Shown: one piece after another, positions 23,549 through 35,700 of the stretch
Layout of the letters: every line of letters begins with the position of its first letter
Position numbering within the stretch: the stretch's first letter is position 1
NCBI GenBank assembly: GCA_020091685.1
Contig: CM034607.1
Coordinates: 35,026,768-35,090,767, forward strand
DNA from: Lutjanus erythropterus
Taxonomy: Eukaryota; Chordata; Actinopteri; Lutjaniformes; Lutjanidae
Direction: 5' to 3'
DNA: 64,000 nucleotides
Translations under genes and position numbers: made by a program
Notes under the pieces: model-generated
Seen by the model: only the letters and a program-made list of their open reading frames with translations
What the model was told of the DNA's origin: nothing
Databases searched by the model: none

Positions 23549-24593
23549 AGAGACGGAGCACGGACCCCCTGCTGAGCCAGCAGCACAGCTAATGTTAGCC
23601 GCGTTAGCTTCACCCTCTGCACTTTAACAGGTAGTGTCTGAGGTGGACGGTCTGTCAGAGTCTGTGTGTGAAGTAACAAAATGATCCACTCGTACACTTG
23701 GAATAATAATCCAGCTGATTGGCCGACATGTTTCTGTAACACGTAGCTGATAGGTTCACTGTTCTGGAGGTGCAGCACAGTCATTTAGTCGCTTATAACT
23801 CACATGATCGCAGGAGGATTCATGTGTAGACTTTTGTCAGTGCTTTGTAAATTAAATGTTTGATTTGTTTGTTCTACAAAAAGGCTGATTTATCTTTGCT
23901 ATGTCTCATGTTCGAATGTTTATTTCAGACATATTTGAACTTTTAATTTAAGAAAAACTTTCAAAAACATTTAATAATTTGGAAGGCACACAAAACTTAA
24001 AAAGCAACGTACAGAAGTGGTTAGTAAAACTTTTTCAAAACTTAAGAATTTAAGTTGGGCTCTACGTTGCCTTGAAATTTTGTTGAAAACTCTTTATGCT
24101 TTATGTCCTTTTAGATCACTTTATACCAGGGGTTTTCAACAGGGGGCTGGGACCCTTAGGGGGTCCTCAGAGTTACTGCAGGGGGTCCTCCAAACTATTT
24201 ACTGATAATTTTGTCTTTTTTTCACTTTTTCAAAAGTTAAAATATGTTTGAAAAAAGACATGAACATGAATCATCATAGAAAAATCAGTCTAAAATACAA
24301 AATACAAAAACAAAAAAACATTTAATTTACACAACAGAAACATAAATCTACCCATGAATCCTCCCGCGATCATGTGACCTACAACTTACTAAATCACTGT
24401 GTCTCCGCCAGAACACTGAACTAGTCAGCCGCATGTTATTGAAACATGTTGTCCAATCAGCTGTATTATTATTAAAATGACGACTCTGACAGACCGTCCA
24501 CCTCAGAAGCCGTGACAGTGCAGAGAGTGAAGCTAACGCAGCTAACGTTAGCCGTGCAGCTGACTCAGTGGTTCCTGCTCCGTCTCTGTATCT
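23549..24593. mobile_element. non-autonomous element with long inverted repeats
   Basis: The segment 23549-23836 is about 80 percent identical (by eye) to the reverse complement of 24345-24593. Shared blocks include cagagacggagca, gaggtggacggtctgtcaga, cagctgattgg and catgatcgc(a/g)ggaggattcat. The 500-base interior has no coding capacity. It contains a hAT-like motif, caggggttttcaacaggggg, at about 24127. The structure fits a foldback or long-TIR MITE with a second element nested inside. Confidence 0.7.
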
Positions 24594-26689
24594 CTAGATC
24601 GCTCCTCTATACTAACAAACTGTTATTTCTACATATTTTAACCAGTAATTATGATAAAATAACAGAAATGATAAAATTGTAATAAGATAATGTTACTTTC
24701 CATGAGAATCAATCTAATCTTTTTGTAGTGTATTTATATTTGTTGTGATGTAGATGGACACAGTCACCTAAAATCCAATAAAGAGTAAACAGTCATGTTG
24801 TGTTTCCATTATTCATTGTTAAACTCCACACTGGAATGACTTCACAGACACGTTCACACAAATAAAAGCAACAAGATGAACTCAGTACAGCGACACAGAA
24901 ACGAGCAAAGGCACAAAATGACTTTAACATTGAAAGAATGAATCTTTAAAGGAGCAGTCCGCTCATATTCTGTATGTTTCTTCATGTTCAAACAGTGAAT
25001 GTATCAACTGACATGTATTGTGAGTCTTTTTTTTTTATGAAACTATATGTTTGTGTTTTTAAAGATTTATGTTTTCAGTAAGAACTAATGGAGCTTGGAG
25101 CTGAGAGCCACAAACAGGAAGTAAGACAATATTTAGAGACACGTTGATAGTTTTGATCTTTTCATGTGATTTGACAACAAGAAGAAAAATACAGAAAATC
25201 AGCAGGTTTTTTATCCTTCACTGGTCAGTCTCTCCTGCTGAGGTTCATGGAAGCTGCATCACAGACGCACAAAAAAAAAGTTTTTCAAGTAATGAGTTCG
25301 TAAGAGCTTCTCTCCCACTAGTGCAGTGTTATAAATCAAACACTATACATGATTATGTATGATTTCTTCTTCTGGATTAAATAAAAAAAAACAAAGACGA
25401 AATAACAAAAACACACACACGAGTCTGTTCAGTGTTTCATGATCAGAGTCCAGATTCTCGTCAGAACTTTTGGCCTTTTGGCTTTTAGGTTGCTGCTTTA
25501 CCAAACCTAACAAAAAAAACAAAACAAAACAAAACAAAATGCTTTTACATTTCCATTAACGAATGAAAGACGGAAAATTTTACATTTGTATTTTTCAGAT
25601 GTATTTTTTGAAGTTATAATCCTTAAGATTTAAATCACAATTTATGGTCTGCCATTTAACACAATTAGATTTTGTAAATACCTCTCTGTATGGTCGTGTT
25701 CATGGTTGGTGGCGGGGTCCGCTATTCCTGCACTGGGATCAGATTACCTTCATGTGCACAAGAGATTGAGAGGTAATGATGCAGCCTGTGATCCACGGTT
25801 ATTTTGAGCAAAATGTGATTAAATTGATTAAAGAATTGATTTGACTTTGACTTGGTATTCATGACTTGAGACAGATGACTTTTTAAAAAAATAAATATTT
25901 GCATTTTTCTAATCAGACCAGCAGAGGCCAAAGAACAAGACAGCTACAGTGGAGGGGACTCATCTGAAAATAATAGCTTCTCAGGTGCACTTCCTCATTT
26001 GCAAATAAAGCAGGTTTTGTTTTTTGGTGAGGTGTGGAACAGAGTGCAGATTTCTTCTCCCTGAAATAAGTTACCTTTGATTTTTAAAGGATTATACATT
26101 AAAAAAAATATATTTTTGCAATTTTCACTTGCTCCATAATCCATCCTCTCCATCCTGCTGGAAGCAGAATTATTGACCGATTACTTTATTAAAACTAAAT
26201 ATTTTTTTTGGCTGCTTGATAAACAGATACACCAGTTTATCTTTATGTGGTAATAAAATGGACCAGAACCAACCAGGACTGAAGTCAGAAGGATTATAAC
26301 TTCATTATTTACTTGATTATCTAATTAAACCTCGGTTATTATCAGGGTTCTCAGTTTTGTCCAGTTCTCAGCACTTTAGATGTTTGGTTGTGTTTTAATG
26401 CAGTTAGTGAAAAATGAAAAATGACTTGGTTCATATGCAGCTCGTGTCTGTGCAGACCCTCCTCACTGATCTGTGATACGACTTCTTCCTCAGCTGGAGG
26501 GAAACAGCAGAGACAGTCTTCGATTGTTCATGACTCAGCTGAGATGAAAGGAGGAGAGAAAAACTGAAGGCAATCGACTCCTCCAGGTGTGTTTTCATGA
26601 TCCGGTCTGGTCTGGTCTGCTCTGGTCTGCTGATGAAGCAGTGGAGGAGTCCCCCAACCCCCCTGCCGACAGATTGAAGACGAAGCCGT
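24594..26689. other. intergenic, no gene recognised
   Basis: AT-rich DNA downstream of VPS52, which would include its 3' UTR at the right end. No domain-bearing frame or RNA gene was seen. Confidence 0.4.
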
Positions 26690-28113
26690 TTAGAAGTTTG
26701 GTTTGTGCTTCTTCACCTCCACCATGAGGTGGTGCAGGTTGATGAGCTCGGAGCGGACGGCCATGCTGCGGAACGTCGGCTGGTTCAGGATCTTGTGGAA
26801 GCCGTGGTAGTACTGGATCAGCTGGGTCAGAGCGCCCTGCAGCAGGACCAGGAGGAAGTGTTCCTTTATCAGTTATTAGACCATAACTAGGGGTGTCACA
26901 ATTCTATAAATCCATAATTTGATTTTTTCTTTCAATTTGAGGATCAATATTCATTTTAAATGTTTTTTTTTCTTTGCACAAACTTTAGATGCTGCAAGCA
27001 GGTGAGGGTGGAGGGAAAAAATGCTAGGAGAACTCTGCCTTTGATTTTAATTTTGATTTCTGATTTAATATTGAAGTTGTAGCACTTCTACAAATAACAT
27101 TCTCTTAAAAACAGGAGCGAAAACCATTTAATTCTAATCATAGCTTGTATAAAAGAGAGGTTCAGTTATTTTCTCTCGCTCTCTGAACAAGGAAAAAAAA
27201 ATCACCCTGCTTCATGGTTACAGCTCTTTTCTTCACTTTAAAACTCATCTGCAAACTCAGAGATGGGAGATGTGGGCGGGACCCGCAGCAGAAACGCAGC
27301 CTTTCTGGCCACCACAGGCGTGCGATTCAGCGAGGCAGCGGTCAGCCACAGGTGAAAACAGGCCGTGTGGCTCAAGCATGAATCAAAAGGCTCTACTCGA
27401 TTTACTCACACTAAACAGTTTCCATATGAGTTTAGAATCTCAGTCATTAGTTTCAAGTATTCTTTGTTGCAGCAGGATGTTCGTTTTTTAAATGTAAACG
27501 AGACAATAAAGCAGGGTACGTTTCAGGGCGGGGCTTCCTTACTAATAGTAACATAATATGAACGTAACATGAAATCATGAAAATATTTTGGATGAAATCA
27601 CTTAAATAGACAATAATTCCTGCTCTTACTTAGTAAAAATGTTTTTTTAATATGTGAGAGTATTAGTAATGTGAAAAGACGTTTAAACTGACTGGAACAC
27701 AGCCGTCACCGGCGCCAGGATGCCGTGCTGCAACTCATCTGTATAATATTAATAACAAATGATGTTACTCTGGATTCTTTTATTTTAATGACAAGCCCAC
27801 CACCAATTTCTGTCTCAAATTTCACCCACTTTTATTGATTTTATTGGCCAATATTGGCCTTTGAAACTTATATCAGTGATGGCATACATGTTGTCTGATA
27901 TGTAAACTTCTGTAACACAGAAAAACCTCCTGTGGTTCCTTTAGAAACGCTGTGGACACACCTGTCTGCCGTCTCACCTGTCTGCCGTCTCACCTGAATG
28001 ATGCTGGTTCCATTCTTGAAGTTGGTGAAGGACCTCATGACGTCCTGACTCATCGACTCCACCGACTGTTTCCAAGTGCTGGAAAACCCCCGAACGAGCT
28101 GAGTGATCCGAGC

Positions 28114-28181
<68 letters not shown>

Positions 28182-31100
28182 TACATGTAATTTAATTCAA
28201 TCCTGCATGATAAATCTGATCAGACAAACTGTGTTTTCATACAAATGTGTCACAAATTTTGACCAAATTTTGAGTAAATCTATGAAAGAAAAAGTGAATG
28301 AATGCTCGAGGTGTAAATCTAAAGTTTCATCATGATACGATATGATGATATGATATTGAGACAACGATATTTCCTGATATCAGAAAATCTGCCATGATAT
28401 GATTTTGATTCAGTTTAATTCAGGTGCCTTTGATTCTTTGTCCATTCAACACATTCAGTTACATTTATGTCAAGTCACAAAAAGCAACTTAACTTAAAGA
28501 TGATAATATAAACTGATATTTTCACTTTGCATCGATCATGTTGGATCATTGAACATCGTATTGATCAGTCCAGATCCATGTATTGTTATACCCCTAATGA
28601 ACGTTTGCAGTCGGTTCATCAAGATAAACAGCATGTGGTGCTTATTGTCCAGTCAGAAAACCATTATACCATCGTTAACAGAACATCTCTGCTCACCACA
28701 CTCAATAATATTTAAGTTTTTTGACACATTTTGCCTTTAACAATTATTGCACCTCTTGTGATTTGAAAACTGCAGAAATCCATATTGCGATTTTGATAAA
28801 ACTTGAATTGATTGTGCAGCTCTAACTCTGAGGTCGTCAATATTAGATTTGCACATTAACTAAAAATCACAATTTATACAAAAGTCTGGAAACTAAACTA
28901 TAAAAAAAATATACTTTTTTTAAGGTCTGTTATTTCTTTATAACAGACCGTTGCTAAGAAGAGCAGGCCGTTGCTATGGACACATTTCTGATCATAGACA
29001 CTGGAGGAGCAATAAGGTGATTTTTAAATCCATAAAATCATTTTAAAATGAATATTTTCTGTTAAATTATTGAATCTTTTTGGTAAGTAACTGTGTAATA
29101 AGCAGGATAATGCACAGTGAGCACGTTGTTGTTGTGAAATCAGGATGATTCAAGTCCTGCGTCGTCCTGTCGGGATTTATTTCACAATAACGACATTATC
29201 CCTTAATTGTAGGTTTGGAAAGAAACAGTTATTCTTTTGGTGTATATGTGTGTGTTTGCAGGCTGGGGGGCTCAGCTTTTCATAGATACAAGAAGAGGGA
29301 GGGGCTCCAAGGAAAAAAAAAAAAAGGTCAGGAATCACTGCTTCAGCCATGGAACCCAGGAGGAACCAGCTGATCAGTCCTGTGAGTTAATGTTCACTGT
29401 GTCAGAAGTCTTTCCATTTCCCATTAAGAGGCAAAAAATCTCCTCAAAACTTCTTCATGAAACTGACTGAATTCAGTTTTTTTTTCCATCAACTTTGCCT
29501 CAGGCAAAAATCCAAACTGAGCATTAAGATGTGTTGAAGGAAACACTGGTTGATTTTCATGTTCTCGTCTTCATAAACAGAGTCTGAAGTTTGTAATTTC
29601 ACATTTGAATGAGACTTTAAAAAAAACAAAAAAAAAACAATGATGTGGTGAATGTGAGAGGAAACTGAGCGAGAGATATGAGAACACATGAAAGGAAGCA
29701 GGAAGCTGAAGTGGTGAAGCGGTGAAGTCAGGTAGAAATTCTGCAGACTCAGACTGAAGAGAAACAAAACTGAGAGCACGGCGAAGGATTAGTCCGTAAA
29801 ACAAAACTCAAGTGTGAAGTGAAAGAAGGAATCCTGTTCACACTGGAGTTTATGAGTCACCACACCCAGAGGCAGAGTAAACACATGTTGCAATCTCTGA
29901 TTTTCATTTCTAGGATTTGGCTTTGAGCCAAATATTCCATTTCTTTCTTTATAAATCTTAAAACATGTTTTAATGATACATATATATATGTAATTAGATT
30001 TCAAAAGTCAAACTCTCTCCCATTAAAGCTTATAACAGGTCAACCTCCTAATGATTACATTTTTAATTAAATGTAGATGTCAACTCTGCCAGATTTTACA
30101 ACTGACAGAGCTGCTGTCTACACTGAAAACAATTCTTATTTAGTTTTGATTTAGATGGACTACACATCTGATAGCGATATTATTTAATTAATTTATCTAA
30201 AAATAGAAAGTTTTCCAGTGATTGAGCTGTTTTCCAGCCAGTTATAAACCAGGAAGTGAGACAGGGGTCCTTAGGGTATAGCTGACCCTTTTTCTGCCTG
30301 ATTAAATCATGTTCACATCACGTTTACATCCATGTTATCAGTAGTTATTGTTAGTTTCAGATTTTGAAGACTTTAGATGCATTTTTAAATTGTTTGAAGT
30401 TGTGAATTCTTGACTGAGAAAAAGTTGTTTTAAGGCACAGAGCAAGTTTACACATTAAAAAAATGAAAGCAAACCAAAACATTTCATATATTACATACGT
30501 TCCACATATATATAAACCCTTAAATAATGCATTTTCATCAAAAAATGGACTTGGAGTGTTTGTATTAAACATTTTTAAAGTTTTTCTCTTTTATTGGTGG
30601 CACATAAGTTGTGTCGGTTTTCCAGAATCTGCAGTTATATCACACACTGTAAATAAAATGTACTTTTAAAAAGAAAATTAAAGTCACAGAGAGAAAACAA
30701 ACCAAAAGAACTCGACTCCTCTCACCTTCCTCGTTCTTTAGTCGGTCAAGCTGCCCTTTCTCCATCAGAGCCTCGGCCTCCTTCACGAAGGCGATCATCC
30801 CTCCGAACGGCGGAGACAGAATCTCCTCGATGAACTCCTGGACGAGGAAACAGAGTGACAGTTAAATAATGTGAAAACATCAACGACTAACAAGATTTAA
30901 GACTTAAATCCTCGTTTTAATTTTTGTTTATTTTCAAGAAAATACAAGTTAAACTAAAACTTGAATAGAGGCGCTGCAGCCGCGGACAGTATGAGAAAAT
31001 GATGCATTTTTTAAAACCTGTTCTAAAAGAGCCACCAAATAAAAGTATGAACCTGAAAATGAGCACAATGTGGCCTCTTTGATACTTTTAATAAACCTGC

Positions 31101-32250
31101 AAGGGTGTTAAAAGAAAAGCTTTGAAGAGGATTCAGGAAAAGACAGGAGTGTAACAGGGCTTCAGATTTCCCATCATTCCTCTGTGGTGTTTACCTGCGT
31201 CCTGGCCAAGAGCAGCTGCTGGAAACCTTCCACCTCTTTGCTGTCGTCTGCTGCCCTCTCCTGGACAGACGAGGGAAAAACAACCATCACAGATTTTAAC
31301 AGGCGTGAAAAGAAACTGGGTTTGACTGATGGATGTGACTCACCATGAGGACGCTGAGCATCATGTCGTAGTTGTTGATGAGGAAGATGAGCTGATCTCT
31401 TCTGGAGGGAAACTCTGCCGCCATCTTTAACACAAAGTTCTCCACCTCCACCTGGACAACAAATATTTTATTATTTATGACAAATTCAGTAATAAAGATA
31501 AAAAAAGAAAAATCTTCTGCTAACTCAGTCACATCATGGTACACATTTGATTCTGGTGCAGGACGCTGAAACCTGCGTATCTGAAAAAATCACTTTAATA
31601 AATCACACTTTGATAATATTTTAGGACAAAATTTAGCCACATAATTTTCACATAGTTTTCTGAGCAAATGGACCAGAAGGATCCACACGTCAGGTCAAGT
31701 TTATCTACATCTTCACTATTAAAGATCATTTCTTTCACAAATCTAATCAAATTCTCAGCATCCTTTACCTTACATCCTATATCTTATATATACACAGTAT
31801 ATAGACAAGGTGAAGTAAAATAAAAACCTAAATTTGTATTTTTGAATGATTTCTTTCCTCTTAGTTGTAAAAAGAAATAATATGGAAGCAAAACTAAGAT
31901 TAAAATCTAAAAACTGAAAAGTGCAAAAAACAAGGTCTTTACCTGTACTGTCTTGTCTTCATTATATTTTGCTTATATATCATAATTTCTTTTTTAATGA
32001 ATTGTGTTTTTCCTTTTTCTTTAACATCATTATTGAATTGAATTAATAAGTACGACTCTTTTTTACTGTATCATTAACGCATGTTGACTTGAATATAATC
32101 ACTTGGTATTTTCATATTTTTTTAAAAACCATTAACTGCTGTCTTAGTTACTTGATTTGTTCTGTAAAGATAATTTGACCTGTTGACCATTTTATCAATG
32201 TTTGTCCTCGAGGACTACACAGTCTGTAAATATACCTTATCTATATGTTA

Positions 32251-32303
<53 letters not shown>

Positions 32304-32407
32304 CTGCAGCTGTCCCAGCAGACTGTTGGTTCTCTCGTTGGGAAACGTCTGGTTGATGCTGACGATGGCTGACGAGAACTCAGCGTACCGACGAGTGATC
32401 TGAAATC

Positions 32408-32486
<79 letters not shown>

Positions 32487-32517
32487 TTCAGTGACATGCA
32501 CCACTGTCAAACACATG

Positions 32518-32582
<65 letters not shown>

Positions 32583-32715
32583 GACCTACGTAGTGTGGTC
32601 TGGTGTCCAGCACTCCCAGTTTCTGAGGGTCTGTGTTTCTGATGCTGTGGATGTTCATCTCCAGAATGAGTTCAAACCTCGGCCACAGCAGCTCCAGCAC
32701 AGCTTCCCAGTACCT

Positions 32716-32760
<45 letters not shown>

Positions 32761-35700
32761 ATAAGTTTTTTCCCCCTCTTTTAGGTTTTCATCCAACAAC
32801 AGGAATATATGGTTTTCTTTTCAGCTGTTAAAATCGTAGTCTTAAATGTGACACTGACTTGTCGAGAGCGGGGATGTTCCTCTTGGCGGTGATGGCTCTG
32901 AACCGGAGGATGATGTGGATACACAGGAAGACAGCAATGCTGTCGTAGCAGTCGGACACATATGTGGACATACTCTTCTGCAGAGATGGAGGAGACACAC
33001 ACAACAGGACTGAACAAAAGACAGCAAAACATTTAGGAAGTCCTGCTTCATGTACTGTATATTAAATCAAAAGTTTGTTGTGCAAATGAATCTATGTAAA
33101 TTGACTTTAATTGTTGAGTTCATACCAGGAACATGCTGAGAGTTTTTCCCATGATGCTGTTGAAGAGGTCGAGGGCCGAGTTTCCTGCCACCATGAAGAA
33201 GTCGGAGAGGAAGAGGTACTCTCTGCAGCCGTTGTCCAGCAGAGCGTAGTGCTGACTGCGGAACAGCGTCTCGTAGGGATACTAGAGGACAGACAGACAA
33301 GAATATTTAGACAGGTTCAATAAATCTGTCTCTCCCTGATGAGTTTAATTTGTCTCCAGTGTTAAAACCTGTCATTCATCAGTCTCACAAGAGGCCACAA
33401 GATGTCAGTATTGACCAACAGTTTGCTTTGTAAGACGACTGGATCCACTCAGTCCTGCTGTAATATTCTTTCACACACCATCTTCCTGTCTGCTGGTCAG
33501 TGTTTTAAACTGCACAAACTGTCACAAAAGGTGGATCTCTGTGTGGGTCTTTCTTTAATGTTGTGAGACACTTTGAACAAACAATAAGAGCCTGTCAGCT
33601 GTAAAACAAACACTTTTAATGGACGTGCAGTTTTACGCTGCAGCCACTGCAGCCTGCTGGTGTTGTGTGTCTGAGTGTTTGTGACGTCTCACCCTGCTGT
33701 CTCCTCTCTGAGCTGTGTGTGGGACCAGAATGGGCCCCTCCAGCTCAGCAGGACTCAGGATGGCCCCCCGCTGGCCCAGAGTGAAGATGGTGTTCCTGCT
33801 CTTCAGAGACGGTTTGGAGAAGAAACCTGCAGCAGGACGTCAAGGAGCTCCACACTTTTTCCACACACAGAGTTTCAGTGTGTGTCATATGACCTGATTA
33901 CTGCCCTTTAATAAGCACATATAAATTCTGATCGGTGTGTTATGTTCAATATGTGTGTGTCACATGCCAACACACATGACAGACCAGCTGCACACACACA
34001 CACCTGCTGGATGTACCCACAGTCTGACCTGAGGTGTTTTCTCTTTTCGTCTGATTTTACACACGATCTCTTCCTGTTCTGCATGTCAGCGTCACCTGGA
34101 TGGGAGCCAGATTTTTTATTTATTTTTTTTTTAAATCGACTGTCGAGCTGCTGAGCTGCCTGTGTTTTTCCATGCTCTGATTCAAGACCTGATTTATTCA
34201 TATCCTGTTATTTTTACAGATAAATCTGATCTCAGCTGATTTAAGTTTTTTTCACTCACTCACTGAGGAATAGTTTACCTGTTTATTTACAGGGTCACTC
34301 ACCTGTTATTTATCAGTGAGTGCTGGTGTTTTGTTTGCTTTTGATCCACATTTTGATCATGCACCTCATGCATTAATCAACTTTTTATCTGAAGTTGAAA
34401 GAAAATTTATTTGTTTCAAAGATTTTGATATTTGAGGTCAAAACGTGGTGCACACAGACAAGACTGTGACAGGATTAATTAATCCATTAATTGTTTTGAT
34501 ATTTAATTTTTAAGGGAAAAAAGTCTAAATTCTCTGATTTCAGCTTCTTACATGTGAATATTTTTCTGGTTTCTTAATGAAATCAGGCTCTCTTGAACTT
34601 TCTTTATATAAAAAGTGAAATATTCAGTCAGACAGCGATTTGCTGTGAACATAATGCAAATACAATGTCAAGAAGTCTTAAGTACTCCCAAAATGATGCT
34701 TTTTATGACACACACGCAGAGTCACACACAGAAACACAGAGAAAGTTTAAAGGATATCTTTCTTGGCTGTGTCTTCGACTCCCATCAGGTCGTCTTTGTC
34801 TGCGACCTCCTCGTACTGCAGAGAGGACACACAGACGGGACATCAGGACACATGAGAACAGACTGTTCCTTTAAAGCCGACAGACCTAAACACCGTCTCT
34901 CAGAGGTGCTGCTGTGATGGAAGTGCAGCGCTCCTACAGACACAGCTGCAGTCAGTTCACCTGTTAGCTGCTGACAGACATACGGCACTAAATAATCTCT
35001 TCATTTCAGTTTATATCAACTGGCGGCTTCTTCATTGTTTCTGATTCAACATTTCTCTGTTAAGACTGTTTCCTGATGTCAATTTCTTTGAGGAAGCGTT
35101 CCCTCTAGCTAAAAACAACATTTTACTGAGAAATTTTGTGTGCAAGCAATAGAGAAATATCCATAAGCTGTAAATTAGGATCAAATCAGTCACGTGTGGA
35201 CGACTGAATCCACTGACCTGCACTTTGAGCAGCCTGCCGCTGTACGACTTGAAGTAACTGTAGTAAATCTTGCTCATTGTGTCCACGTACTCGTCTCTGA
35301 TCTCCTTGGCGACTGTCCTCTCATTGGCCAGAAGGAACTGATAGAAAAACCTACAGCGAGACAAAATGAAGGACAGAGTGTAGCAGCTGTTAATTTTTAA
35401 AGTTCAGAGTGTGAATGTCTGCAGTTCTGTTACTCTTCACAACACAAATAATGTAGTGTAACAGATCATTTCTGTGGATACATTTAAAAATTAATTTCAA
35501 CATGTAAAGACATAAAATGATCCACGATCATTGTATCTTTTTGTTTTTTCGGACGAAAACCTTCAATAAAAGAACTTGAATCAAGATGAGAGGCTGATAC
35601 ACACTCATCGTCTTTCTAGCCTTCAATGTCTGACCTGTACTTGAGCAGAGTGTTCTGAGGGATCTGGTAGTTGGTCATCGGCTTCCTGAAGGAGTAAATC

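Noticed and set aside
27868-28186. Open frames made of repeated Cys-Val or Thr-His
   Set aside because: They are translations of the CA/TG microsatellite crossing VPS52 exon 19.
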